NCBI RefSeq assembly: GCF_000294775.2
Contig: NZ_CP015506.1
Location: 657,501-721,500 of the forward strand
DNA from: Cytobacillus oceanisediminis 2691
GTDB taxonomy: Bacteria > Bacillota > Bacilli > Bacillales > Cytobacillaceae
Length of the DNA: 64,000 nt
Direction of reading: 5' to 3'
In this document: one piece after another, positions 51,672 through 59,884 of the stretch
How the letters are laid out: the number at the start of each line of letters is the position of its first letter
Position numbering within the stretch: position 1 is the stretch's first letter
The notes under the pieces: model-generated
Databases searched by the model: none
Told to the model about the DNA's origin: nothing
The model's input: only the letters and a program-made list of their open reading frames with translations
Translations under genes and position numbers: made by a program

Positions 51672-52244
51672 ATGAAAAAATTAAAATTTATTTCTATTTT
51701 AATTATAACTTTCTTAGTTCTTCTACTATCTGATGTGTATATCAACAAAAAAGACGTTGTTACCAAAGATGATAGTAAAGCTCGAGCCGATCGTATCGCA
51801 TCTGCCCTAAATATTGGATTTGAAGAATATGGCTTATTCAGCTTTGAAATAGGTGAAACAAACCCAACCATCTGGATTGTAATGGACGAAGCCAATAGTG
51901 AAAAAGAGCTACAGAAATATTTAGAAAAAAATGTATCTAAAGCAGATTTAAACCATTACAATATAGACATTTCAAAAAGAAACTTACAAGAAGTGCAGAC
52001 AGAGCATGCGATGCTGTTGCGTGAAGGTATTGCAATTGATTACATAAAGGAAAAAAATTATAATGATGTCAAAGTTTATTATCCTAATGGTAAACCAGAA
52101 CAAGTATTAAAAGTAATTATTAATGAAACAAGTGAACGATCCAGTAAAGATTTAAAAGCTGAGTTAGAAAATCTTTTAGCTACTAAGGGTGCTGAACTGC
52201 CAGTACAACTGAGAGGTATTTCGTATGAAATTCAGATAGAATGA
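51672..52244 (+). CDS. Membrane-anchored extracytoplasmic protein
   Basis: 190 residues: one N-terminal anchor (FISILIITFLVLLLSDVYI), then an alpha-beta extracytoplasmic part with charged helices (SEKELQKYLEKNVSKADLNHYNIDISKRNLQEVQTEHAMLL and KDLKAELENLLATKGAELPVQLRGISYEIQIE). AGGGGGGAA sets ATG 51672. No known family. Last gene of the element-separated block. Confidence 0.68.
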   Translation: MKKLKFISILIITFLVLLLSDVYINKKDVVTKDDSKARADRIASALNIGFEEYGLFSFEIGETNPTIWIVMDEANSEKELQKYLEKNVSKADLNHYNIDISKRNLQEVQTEHAMLLREGIAIDYIKEKNYNDVKVYYPNGKPEQVLKVIINETSERSSKDLKAELENLLATKGAELPVQLRGISYEIQIE

Positions 52245-52252
52245 TTTTCCTC

Positions 52253-52304
52253 AGGAAAGTCGCTATCATTATTCAACTATAGGGTGCGTTAGTTCAATAA
52301 GACA
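52253..52304 (+). repeat. Intergenic element, palindrome half
   Basis: TTATTCAACTATAGGGTGC and GTTAGTTCAATAAGAC form an 11-12 bp stem (two mismatches) around the GGGTGC centre. The terminator hairpin is not present. Confidence 0.7.
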
Positions 52305-52489
52305 TAGTAATTAAGAACTTCAACAATCGGGCGCTTTTTGAAATAAGAAATACGTTTTTTCTTTGTGAAGGAGCAAAATTGCTGGATAGGCTTTAGCCCT
52401 TTTCTGGTATAGTGTAATCTAAAATTTTTAAACAAATGCACTTATCACAATGGCTGTTTTATTTTAATGCCGTAATTCTGAAGTAAAAG

Positions 52490-52530
52490 CAGCCCAATTT
52501 CCCGCTCATAACATTGAGAAATTGGGCTTT
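52490..52530. terminator. Terminator between convergent genes
   Basis: AGCCCAATTTC and GAAATTGGGCT form an 11-bp stem with a 16-base loop. The flanks 52305-52489 and 52531-52608 contain no gene. Confidence 0.8.
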
Positions 52531-52608
52531 GAACTTTCCTTAAAAAAACAATTCAATCTAAACCAAGACTTCTTGCGTGAAGGTGTATTTTCTTTCCACT
52601 TATTCTTC

Positions 52609-53451
52609 TTATCTCGAACTAAGCTTTATAACAGAATCTATAATCTGATTCCAGTCTTCACTATGAATCTCATGCCCAGTTCCATCAAGTGTCACTAATT
52701 CAGAATGAGGGATGGCTTTCTTAAGAGCAAGCCCGTGCTCGTATGGGAGAGCTGGGTCTTCTGTGCCATGAATAATGAGCACCGGTACACTGATCTCATC
52801 CATTCTATCGAAATATACGTCTCCACCTTGCAGCATGGCATGGTTAAATCTGCTCGGCAGATGTTTGGCGCGGTTTGCTTCTCTTGCAGCAAGTTTATAT
52901 ATTCTTTCCTGCTCGAAAGGTTTGGAGCCGGCTAAAGTTTTCCAGCCGCCCGCGAGATAAGCAATTGCAGCATCCCGATTCAACCAATCGACGGAAGCAC
53001 TCTTCGCGTGGTAATCCAGTATGTTCTGATCCATTGGAGGCAGCTTTTCCATCTCAGTCCCGAACACACTTGATGCAATCAGCGTAAGCGTCAGTACACG
53101 GTCCGGATATCTTAAGGCAAGAATTTGGCCAGTTAGGCCGCCCATGGACATGCCAACGATATGTGCCTGCTCTATATGATAAGCATCCAGTACACCGGCC
53201 GCATCGTCAGCCAAGTCCGTTATTGTATAATTTGAAGTACCAGGTTCATAAATGGTCGATCGTCCCAGATCCCGGTGATCGTATCGAATCACAAATCTAC
53301 CCTTATCAGCAAGGCGGAGACAGAATTCCTCATCCCACCAGTCCAGTGAAGTCATTGCGCCCATAATCAAAAGGATAGCTGGATCCTTAGCATTTCCAAA
53401 GCTTTCTGTACATATATCCACATTATTTATTTTCAGAATTCGTTCAGTCAT
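52609..53451 (-). CDS. Alpha/beta hydrolase
   Basis: 280 residues. The nucleophile elbow is GMSMGGL (Ser about 97), the oxyanion segment MGAMTSLDWWDEEF, and the acid and His lie in VPVLIIHGTEDPALP and GTGHEIHSEDW. RYDHRDLGRSTIYEPG is typical of esterase/epoxide-hydrolase-like members. GGAGGT lies 6 bases before ATG 53451. Monocistronic; substrate unknown. Confidence 0.93.
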   Translation of the reverse strand: MTERILKINNVDICTESFGNAKDPAILLIMGAMTSLDWWDEEFCLRLADKGRFVIRYDHRDLGRSTIYEPGTSNYTITDLADDAAGVLDAYHIEQAHIVGMSMGGLTGQILALRYPDRVLTLTLIASSVFGTEMEKLPPMDQNILDYHAKSASVDWLNRDAAIAYLAGGWKTLAGSKPFEQERIYKLAAREANRAKHLPSRFNHAMLQGGDVYFDRMDEISVPVLIIHGTEDPALPYEHGLALKKAIPHSELVTLDGTGHEIHSEDWNQIIDSVIKLSSR

Positions 53452-53713
53452 TTTTTACCTCCGTATTATCTAGTCATCGTTACTATGTCGAAGATCAAAT
53501 TCTTTCCGGAGCATGGTTGCCCTGCCCCTGTTAATTATCTGTGCCGAATCCCCTTGATAATCATGACGTGGCCTCCTTTTAAATCTTATTTAACAAGGGA
53601 CTCATCTCTATATTTATTCCTTAACATATGACTAATCACTAAAAAACCAAAATTCCCATGTGTTTTTTTTCTGGATATGCCACTTGTCATACTATATTTA
53701 GGCAGTGAATTAA

Positions 53714-53926
53714 ATAGGTACCTATCTATGAGTTGCAGACTTCGTATAAACAGCATAGGGAGGCTGCTTATACGTATGTTTTCTGAAAAAACCTCTCCCT
53801 ATATGTAGGTTACATGGACTATATATAAATTTCCCCTCAAATAAAAAATGGAAATCTTTAGCCAAAATTACTCTTTTTAAACTACTTTGTTTAGAGTAAT
53901 GTAATAACGGAAGGTACATTTACCTT
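53714..53926. promoter_or_regulatory. Two palindromes upstream of the P450 gene
   Basis: ATAGGTACCTAT (53714-53725) is a perfect 12-bp palindrome, and AAGGTACATTTACCTT (53911-53926) has 6-bp arms around CATT-type centre and is close to PadR-type sites. A PadR gene lies downstream of the P450. The 53452-53998 stretch contains no convincing gene. Confidence 0.42.
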
Positions 53927-53998
53927 AGTAGATTATTAAATCTTATTTTGCTGCAGCCCAGTGAATCCACATCATCTTAAAGGAGGAAAAGAAATAGT

Positions 53999-55231
53999 AT
54001 GTTGAAAGAAGTCATTCCCGTAAATGAGATTACTAATTTTAAGTCACGTGCAGAAGAGTTTTTTCCTATTGAGTGGTATAAGGACATGCTTCACCATCAT
54101 CCCGTGTATTATCATGAACAAACGAATACATGGAATGTGTTTACCTATGAGGGTGTGAAACAGGTGCTGGGCAACTATGAATTTTTTTCAAGTGCCGGAC
54201 CGAGAACAACGATATTTGTTGGGGCAAATGACAAGCATGAGAAAGCGTCGCCTTTAACAAATCTTACACTTGTAGATCCGCCGGATCATCGGAAAGGGCG
54301 TTCCTTGTTAGCAGCAGCTTTTACTCCCCGCAGTTTAAAGAATTGGGAGCCGCGCATCAAGCAGATTGCCGAGGAGCTAGTAGAAAACATCCAGGATAAT
54401 AATGAAATTAATATTGTTGAGGCTTTAGCAGCCCCGCTGCCAAGTATGGTTATTGCAGATTTATTCGGCGTGCCGATACAGGACAGAGCTCAATTCAAAG
54501 AATGGGTGGATATCCTTTTCCAGCCTTACGATAAAGAGAGACTGGAAGACATAGAGCTTCAAAAACAGAATGCTGCGAAAGAATATTTCCAATATCTCTA
54601 TCCGATTGTTGTTCAAAAGCGGTCGAACCTTTCGGATGATATTATCTCTGATTTAATTCAAGCTGAAGTAGATGGTGAAAAGTTTACCGATAATGAAATT
54701 GTGCAGGTGACCATGCTGCTTTTAGGCGCAGGAGTGGAAACAACCAGTCATGCGATTGCCAATACGTTTTATTCATTGCTTTATGATGATGAGTCTTTAT
54801 ATGGAGAACTGCGTAATGACCTGGAATTAGTGCCAAACGCAGTTGAAGAAATGCTCCGCTATCGTTTTCATATGTCGAGAAGAGACCGAACTGTGAAAAA
54901 AGATAACAATTTATTGGGCGTTGAGTTAAAAGAAGGGGATGTCGTTATTGCCTGGATGAGTGCATGCAATATGGACCATCGGATGTTTGAAGATCCTTTT
55001 TCTATAAACATACATCGTCCTAACAATAAAAAGCATCTAACATTCGGAAATGGCCCGCATTTCTGTTTGGGTGCACCTCTGGCACGCCTGGAAATGAAAA
55101 TAGCACTGGAGACCTTCGTGAAGAAGTTCTCCAGCATCGAACCAGTGGAAGGGTTTGAATTAGAAAAGAATTTAACGGCATCAGCCACTGGCCAGTCTTT
55201 AACGAATCTGCCGATGAACGTGTATAAGTAA
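53999..55231 (+). CDS. Cytochrome P450 (CYP109/107-like)
   Basis: 410 residues. The I-helix reads LLLGAGVETTSHAI (acid replaced by Glu before Thr-Thr), the EXXR motif is EEMLRYRFHMSRRDR-adjacent, and the heme Cys is in FGNGPHFCLGAPLARLEM. This is a soluble class I bacterial P450 that needs separate ferredoxin partners, not encoded nearby. Relatives such as YjiB hydroxylate fatty acids and terpenoids. AAAGGAGG site; terminator CTCCCTTAAAGCAG/CTGCTTTAAGGGAG follows. Confidence 0.94.
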   Translation: MLKEVIPVNEITNFKSRAEEFFPIEWYKDMLHHHPVYYHEQTNTWNVFTYEGVKQVLGNYEFFSSAGPRTTIFVGANDKHEKASPLTNLTLVDPPDHRKGRSLLAAAFTPRSLKNWEPRIKQIAEELVENIQDNNEINIVEALAAPLPSMVIADLFGVPIQDRAQFKEWVDILFQPYDKERLEDIELQKQNAAKEYFQYLYPIVVQKRSNLSDDIISDLIQAEVDGEKFTDNEIVQVTMLLLGAGVETTSHAIANTFYSLLYDDESLYGELRNDLELVPNAVEEMLRYRFHMSRRDRTVKKDNNLLGVELKEGDVVIAWMSACNMDHRMFEDPFSINIHRPNNKKHLTFGNGPHFCLGAPLARLEMKIALETFVKKFSSIEPVEGFELEKNLTASATGQSLTNLPMNVYK

Positions 55232-55241
55232 GGAATAAAGG

Positions 55242-55279
55242 CTCCCTTAAAGCAGGCACACTGACTGCTTTAAGGGAGT
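55242..55279 (+). terminator. Terminator after the P450 gene
   Basis: CTCCCTTAAAGCAG and CTGCTTTAAGGGAG form a perfect 14-bp stem around GCACACTGA, then TTTTAAT. Confidence 0.93.
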
Positions 55280-55366
55280 TTTAATATTGGAGAGGTAAAG
55301 GATGAGGCTGAAATGCCAGCTTCATTTTGCTAAAATAAGGGTAATTCTCTTGAAGGAGCATAAAGA

Positions 55367-55906
55367 ATGACCATTCAAATATTTATATTAACCAAACTGA
55401 TGGAGGGTAAGAATTATCCTTATAAAATAAAAAAGCAGCTTTCAGAGCCTATTCCATTTGATCAGCTAGCTGGATTGACAGAAAGCAAGCTGTACTACCA
55501 TTTCGATTCATTAGCGAAACAGGGCTTAATTGCAACAGTCGAAATAATTAAAGAAGAACATCGGCCGGATAAACAAATATTTGAAATCACAGCTAAAGGC
55601 CGGGAAGAGCTGCCGAAAAAAATCTACAAATTGTTTGAAACGGCCGATTCGATCGGTGAAATGTTGGTGGGTTTAGCCAACATCAAATATGTAGATCAAG
55701 ATAAAGCAGTCGCTATCCTTGAAGAGAAATTAAAGAGCTCCAAGGCTAAGTGGGAGTATTATAAAAGTTTTGAACAGCTGGTTGAAAAAGACAAAGATAA
55801 TGAGAAACTGATCGAGTTTCTTGGCGGGTATGTGTCGACCAAAGCAGAGCACGCTATTTATTGGCTGGATAAGCTGATTGGGCAGATTAGAGAAGGGAAG
55901 ATATGA
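55367..55906 (+). CDS. PadR family transcriptional regulator
   Basis: 179 residues: an N-terminal winged helix (TIQIFILTKLMEGKNYPYKIKKQLSEPIPFDQLAGLTESKLYYHFDSLAKQGLI) and a C-terminal helical dimerisation part. PadR proteins usually repress detoxification genes and release DNA on ligand binding; the P450 upstream is a likely target. GAAGGAG precedes ATG. It ends near a convergent terminator. Confidence 0.9.
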   Translation: MTIQIFILTKLMEGKNYPYKIKKQLSEPIPFDQLAGLTESKLYYHFDSLAKQGLIATVEIIKEEHRPDKQIFEITAKGREELPKKIYKLFETADSIGEMLVGLANIKYVDQDKAVAILEEKLKSSKAKWEYYKSFEQLVEKDKDNEKLIEFLGGYVSTKAEHAIYWLDKLIGQIREGKI

Positions 55907-55978
55907 GGGGTGTTATAACTAATGTATTCACATGAATGTTAGATTAACAACCTTTTTTGTGCTATTGAGACAAGTTAA

Positions 55979-56017
55979 GAAAGCACATATTCATAAATAA
56001 AAAGGATATGTGCTTTC
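55979..56017. terminator. Bidirectional terminator
   Basis: GAAAGCACATAT and ATATGTGCTTTC, 12-bp perfect stem with a 15-base loop between convergent genes. Confidence 0.88.
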
Positions 56018-56021
56018 ATTC

Positions 56022-56975
56022 TTATGTTCTTTTCTCTTTAGTGATAAATAATAAAATCTGGGTGATGACGGCCAGGATAGGCAATTCCAGCAGAGGGCCT
56101 ACTACTAAGGTCAACGCAATCAAAGGCTGGTCTGGAAATGCAGTCATAGCAATGGCTAAAGCAATCGGGGAATTTCTGGCTAAAGTGGTCAAGCTTAAAC
56201 TGGCTCTGTCGGAGTTCGGGAATCTCATAAGCTGTCCAGCTTTTTGACTGACAAAAAGATTAATCATAAAAAATAAAAGAATAGGTATTGTTATTTTCCA
56301 CAGTAAATCTAAATGGTTAAGCAATAATTGTCCCTGTGACGCAAACATTGCCACGATGGCAAAGTTTAGAAAAATAATTGGCAGCACGCTAAGGCTGGAT
56401 ACAAGGCTTTCTCTTAACTGATCCTTGTTTTTTAAGAGTATCTTTGTTAAAACAGCCAGAACTAACGGTATGATTAATGCAACCAGAATACTTTCAACTA
56501 AAAACCCCAGTTCTATTACTCCTGTCGTTCCGCCAAAGATCAGAAGGCAGATAGGCAGCAATATGACCTGTAAGATTAAGTTTAGAGGCAGGATAGCAGT
56601 TGATAAGGCAACATTTCCTTTTGCTATGCCTGTAAAGATTAGGTACCAATCAGTGCATGGTGTAACCATCAGCATAATAAATCCAATATATAGTGATGGA
56701 TTATCGCCTAAAAATACCATTGCCAGCAGCCATGCCAGGATGGGTGTCCAGACAAAGTTTATGAGGATTGAAGTGTATGTAAATTTTATGTTCTTAAAAG
56801 CTATCTTGATATCTTCAATAGGAATTTGTAAGAAAGTAATATATAGCATTGCTACTAATAAAGGCACAATAAAACTTTCCGCATTAGCCCTTATTAACTC
56901 TGCTTGCCCTATACTAATACCAAAAATCACTGCTAAAAATATTATAACAGTATATAATTTTTCAATTAAGTTCAA
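56022..56975 (-). CDS. ACR3-like / bile acid:sodium symporter family exporter
   Basis: 317 residues with ten hydrophobic segments. LMVTPCTDWYLIFTGIAKGN carries the Cys used by ACR3 arsenite exporters, and ARNSPIALAIAMTAFPDQPLI is the second discontinuous helix. It could export arsenite or a related oxyanion, but no arsR or arsC is adjacent, so the substrate is open. The frame begins with TTG 56975, with GTGAG upstream. A 16-bp perfect palindrome lies 23 bases before it. Confidence 0.85.
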   Translation of the reverse strand: MNLIEKLYTVIIFLAVIFGISIGQAELIRANAESFIVPLLVAMLYITFLQIPIEDIKIAFKNIKFTYTSILINFVWTPILAWLLAMVFLGDNPSLYIGFIMLMVTPCTDWYLIFTGIAKGNVALSTAILPLNLILQVILLPICLLIFGGTTGVIELGFLVESILVALIIPLVLAVLTKILLKNKDQLRESLVSSLSVLPIIFLNFAIVAMFASQGQLLLNHLDLLWKITIPILLFFMINLFVSQKAGQLMRFPNSDRASLSLTTLARNSPIALAIAMTAFPDQPLIALTLVVGPLLELPILAVITQILLFITKEKRT

Positions 56976-56997
56976 TTTGACTCACAGCCTCTGAAAA

Positions 56998-57013
56998 TAT
57001 CTATGCATAGATA
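56998..57013. promoter_or_regulatory. 16-bp perfect palindrome upstream of the ACR3-like gene
   Basis: TATCTATGCATAGATA, positioned as an operator for the minus-strand exporter gene. The regulator is not evident. Confidence 0.5.
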
Positions 57014-57033
57014 ACTTTAGCATAGTTACATTC

Positions 57034-57066
57034 GAATTGCTTATTTAAGCAGCGGGTGCTGCAAAT
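57034..57066 (+). repeat. Degenerate intergenic element
   Basis: TTGCTTATTTAAGCAGCGGG followed by TGCTGCAAATC retains the TTATTTAA and CGGGTGC parts. Located in the cueP leader. Confidence 0.4.
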
Positions 57067-57157
57067 CATTTCTCCATAATTTCTCCATATTTATTTGCTA
57101 TTGTTTACTTTGGCAATAGTTATTTAAGCATGAAACTGAATAAGGATGTGAACAAAG

Positions 57158-57685
57158 ATGAAGGTAAAACTATTTCTGTCTGTCTTACTCATTTCAATAG
57201 TATTAGCTGGCTGTGGACAAGCCGATTCAAATGATGAGGCCGCTTTGAAGGCTGATAACATCAAGGAATTGGTGAATGATTATAGTGCAGGAAACGTTAA
57301 GAGCGAGTCTGCTTCGATTACCTCACAGCAGCTACTGGTAAAAAAAGCGGATGGTGAAGAATTAGTCTATGATCTGCCGAAAGAAGAGTTTTTCGTTTCA
57401 ATTGCACCTTACGTTAATGAAACCCACCCTTGAACTAATCATAGCTTGACAGGTTGTCAAGGTGAATTAGCTGATAAAGAGTTTGATGTATATATCGAAG
57501 ATACGGAAGGCAATGTCATTTTGAACGAAAAAGTAAAGTCCCAAGCAAATGGATTTTTTGATTTATGGCTCCCAAGAGATGAAACATATCAAATAAAGAT
57601 TAAGTATGATGGAAAAACATCGGAATCAGAAATTTCAACTTTTGAGAATGAGGGTACTTGTATTACAACCATGCAATTAACTTAA
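57158..57685 (+). CDS. cueP: CueP-family copper-binding lipoprotein with in-frame UGA, candidate selenoprotein
   Basis: A 175-residue reading frame with a single in-frame TGA at 57431-57433 (codon 92). Residues 1-91 hold a lipoprotein signal (LAGC) and the CueP N-terminal domain (IKELVNDYSAG...DLPKEEFFVSIAPYVNETHP). The same frame resumes TNHSLTGCQGELADKEFDVYIED and ends GTCITTMQLT. CueP has three conserved metal-binding cysteines (96, 104 and 172 in Salmonella). Here codon 92 is UGA, with Cys at 100 and 168, the same spacing. A 7-bp hairpin follows the UGA. I read codon 92 as selenocysteine; a nonsense mutation is the alternative. CueP handles copper outside the membrane. Confidence 0.8.
57445..57461 (+). 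promoter_or_regulatory. Candidate bacterial SECIS hairpin in cueP
   Basis: CTTGACA and TGTCAAG pair perfectly around loop GGT, starting 11 bases after the UGA. The E. coli fdhF element also begins 11 bases after its UGA, with a 7-base left arm and a GGUC loop, so the geometry is almost the same. Confidence 0.75.
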
Positions 57686-57725
57686 AGGGGCCTTCGGTTC
57701 ATTGACAAAGAAGGTCCATTTTTTA
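57686..57725 (+). terminator. Terminator after cueP
   Basis: GGCCTTC and GAAGGTCC pair around a 14-base loop, followed by ATTTTTTATG. Confidence 0.7.
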
Positions 57726-57762
57726 TGAACAGCTGCCAAGAGGCAGCTGTTTTTATTTTTAA
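57724..57762 (+). repeat. Intergenic element, hairpin half
   Basis: AACAGCTGCC-AAGA-GGCAGCTGTT followed by TTTATTTTT. A second terminator directly after the first; the palindrome part is missing. Confidence 0.7.
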
Positions 57763-57845
57763 AATGTGTATTCCTTTTTCTGGTTATTATATAATAATAT
57801 TCAAATCAATATTTGAATAACTTTTGTGTGAGAGGAGTGAGAACC

Positions 57846-58916
57846 ATAATAAATTATGAAGTGGCCATTATTGGTGGAGTTCAGGCAGGATTAGCAATGG
57901 GATATTATTTAAAAAAAGAATATGTATCCTTTGTCATATTAGAAAAAAATGGGGACGTGGGGTATCCCTGGAGGAAAAGATACCATTCCCTGGTTTTATT
58001 TACCCCACGCCGATATAGCAGTTTGCCTGGATTACAAATGGGAGGTTCATCAAATGAACTTCCAGCGAAAGATGAGATGGCGGACTATTTGATTGATTAT
58101 GTTAAGCATTTTGATCTTCCAGTCATGCTTAACACTAATGTAATTAAGTTAAATAAGCAGCCTGATGGTTCATTTCTCTTAGAAACTAATAGCGGGAAGA
58201 TGATAGCTAAGCAAGTAATCATTGCAACTGGAGCATTTCAAAAACCATATATACCTAATGCCATAAAAAAGGGGGCAAATACTTTTCAGCTTCACTCTTC
58301 TGAATATCATTCCCCAGGTGAAGTGCCAGGAAGTAAGATATTGGTTGTGGGCGGCGGCAATTCCGGGGCACAAATCGCCGTGGAATTAGCAAAAGATAAG
58401 AGCGTCACAATAGCTGTTGGTCACAGCATGAAATTTTTGCCATTAACGATACTTGGAAGAAGTGTTTTTTATTGGCTGGATAAACTCGGTCTGCTGTTTG
58501 CAGGAAAAGATACAGGAAAAGGCAGCTGGTTTCAAAAACAGAAGGACCCGATTTTTGGAAAGGAACTGAAAGAACTCATAAAAATCAAAAAGGTTGATGT
58601 AAAACCTAAAGTTTTACACATCAATGATACAGAAGTTCTATTTGAAGATCAGACTCGGAGGAAATTCGATAGTATTATCTGGTCCACTGGTTTCGTTCCT
58701 TCATACGACTGGATTAATATAAAAGGTGTCATCTCCAATGAAGGAAAACCAATACATAAAAGGGGGATCACTGAAGTTAAGGGCCTGTATTTTATAGGCT
58801 TACCCTGGCAATATCAGCGAGGCTCGGCTTTGATTTGCGGAGTAGGATTGGACGCTGAATATTTGCTTTCGGCAATTCTTTCTATTAGATCCCAAAAGTC
58901 AGAGTGCCTTTGTTGA
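57846..58916 (+). CDS. FAD/NAD(P)-dependent oxidoreductase (CzcO/YpdA-like)
   Basis: About 356 residues. The FAD-binding motif is VAIIGGVQAGLAMGYYL (third Gly position is Val), and the NADPH motif is ILVVGGGNSGAQIAVEL. GYPWRKRYHSLVLFTP and IWSTGFVPSYDWI are typical of flavin monooxygenase-like CzcO proteins. The expected start, MINYEVAIIGG, falls on ATA 57846, 8 bases after GAGAGGAG. Conventional starts TTG 57813 and GTG 57828 or 57837 would add residues upstream of or within the ribosome site. Third ATA case. Confidence 0.85.
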   Translation: MINYEVAIIGGVQAGLAMGYYLKKEYVSFVILEKNGDVGYPWRKRYHSLVLFTPRRYSSLPGLQMGGSSNELPAKDEMADYLIDYVKHFDLPVMLNTNVIKLNKQPDGSFLLETNSGKMIAKQVIIATGAFQKPYIPNAIKKGANTFQLHSSEYHSPGEVPGSKILVVGGGNSGAQIAVELAKDKSVTIAVGHSMKFLPLTILGRSVFYWLDKLGLLFAGKDTGKGSWFQKQKDPIFGKELKELIKIKKVDVKPKVLHINDTEVLFEDQTRRKFDSIIWSTGFVPSYDWINIKGVISNEGKPIHKRGITEVKGLYFIGLPWQYQRGSALICGVGLDAEYLLSAILSIRSQKSECLC

Positions 58917-58928
58917 GTAACTCCTGTG

Positions 58929-59175
58929 ATGAGATTGAAAGAATTTAAACGGTATCCTAGTCTTTATTATTTTTTCATTTGATTGTTATTGATTGCAAAT
59001 TTTGGTTTTTATTTTCCCTATGGGGCATGATTACATGGATTATTTCGATCGTGTCGGGACTTACCCTTTATAAACAAATAAGAGAGCCAAAATTGGTATT
59101 GTATTCTAGCTTTTTCATGGTTTTTTAGTTTTTGCAATCGTTTTTATTGATTTGGCTGTATCTTCTATGCCATAA
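58929..59175 (+). pseudogene. Decayed small membrane protein gene
   Basis: From ATG 58929 the translation MRLKEFKRYPSLYYFFI-stop-LLLIANF continues in another frame as WGMITWIISIVSGLTLYKQIREPKLVLYSSFFMVF-stop, and again as FAIVFIDLAVSSMP. Together the pieces make a plausible 80-residue membrane protein with three helices, broken by one stop and two frameshifts. Confidence 0.55.
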
Positions 59176-59209
59176 AATTGTTTCTTTTAGTGGAGAGGAA
59201 AAAGCGTAT

Positions 59210-59626
59210 ATGCAAAATATTTTCACCCGTGTCCTGATAAAAGATGAGGACCATCATATTTTAGTAGTACAAGATAGAGGGGATCTGTGGAATTTTCCAG
59301 GGGGAAAACAGGAATTAGGCGAAACTCCATCAAAGTGTGCAAAACGGGAAGTAAAAGAGGAAATCGGATTAACCGTTCATGCACTTACTGAGGTGTATCA
59401 GGGAAATTTCTATTTCAGAGATATCCAGTGGACGGGTTACTTCTACTTTGCAGATTCTGTCAGCGGTGTACCTTGTATGAATGAATTAAATAAGATAAAG
59501 GGAATCCGATTTGTAAGTGATGCTGGGATAGTGAAATTTCCGGATGAGTTATCGGCTGTATATGAAGAATTATTTAAAAACGATCTTATCTTGAGGAAAA
59601 CTACTTATTGGGTTGAAGGTACATAA
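59210..59626 (+). CDS. Nudix hydrolase
   Basis: 138 residues. The Nudix box GKQELGETPSKCAKREVKEEIGL (about residues 33-55) is complete, with the catalytic Glu residues of REVKEEIG. It hydrolyses a nucleoside-diphosphate derivative of unknown identity. GAGAGG sets ATG 59210; the frame back to 59132 overlaps the decayed membrane gene. A one-gene unit followed by an element. Confidence 0.92.
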   Translation: MQNIFTRVLIKDEDHHILVVQDRGDLWNFPGGKQELGETPSKCAKREVKEEIGLTVHALTEVYQGNFYFRDIQWTGYFYFADSVSGVPCMNELNKIKGIRFVSDAGIVKFPDELSAVYEELFKNDLILRKTTYWVEGT

Positions 59627-59639
59627 TATCGCTCCTTAA

Positions 59640-59722
59640 TTATCATGTGCTTTTTCATAGCAGCTGCCAAATCAGGCAGCTTTTTGTTTACTTAAAGGAG
59701 CAGGCTGGCTTAACTTAATTGT
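59640..59722 (+). repeat. Intergenic GGGGCAG-type element
   Basis: ATGTGCTTTTTCATAGC lead-in, AGCTGCCAAATCAGGCAGCT hairpin, TTTTGTTTAC, then TTAAAGGAGCAGGCTGGCTT and AACTT. Confidence 0.82.
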
Positions 59723-59884
59723 AGTAAAGAATACATTCTGTTAATTGTTAAGGAATTACATTTACAAAAAAATAAAAAACAATTATAGTTATTAAAGAGT
59801 CATTATGTCTATTATTAAAAAATATATAAGTGTTAAGCCGCTAGTGCTGCAATGAAAATAAAACATAAAGGAGATAGAGATCTA

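Noticed and set aside
42429..52304. Calling the array a true integron
   Set aside because: No integron integrase or attI is visible, and the core-like heptamers are only 27 bp apart in one small palindrome, unlike attC sites. The resemblance is reported only as an observation.
58929..59175. TGA in the decayed membrane gene as selenocysteine
   Set aside because: The gene has two further frameshifts, and the UGA lies in a membrane helix, not at a Cys position.
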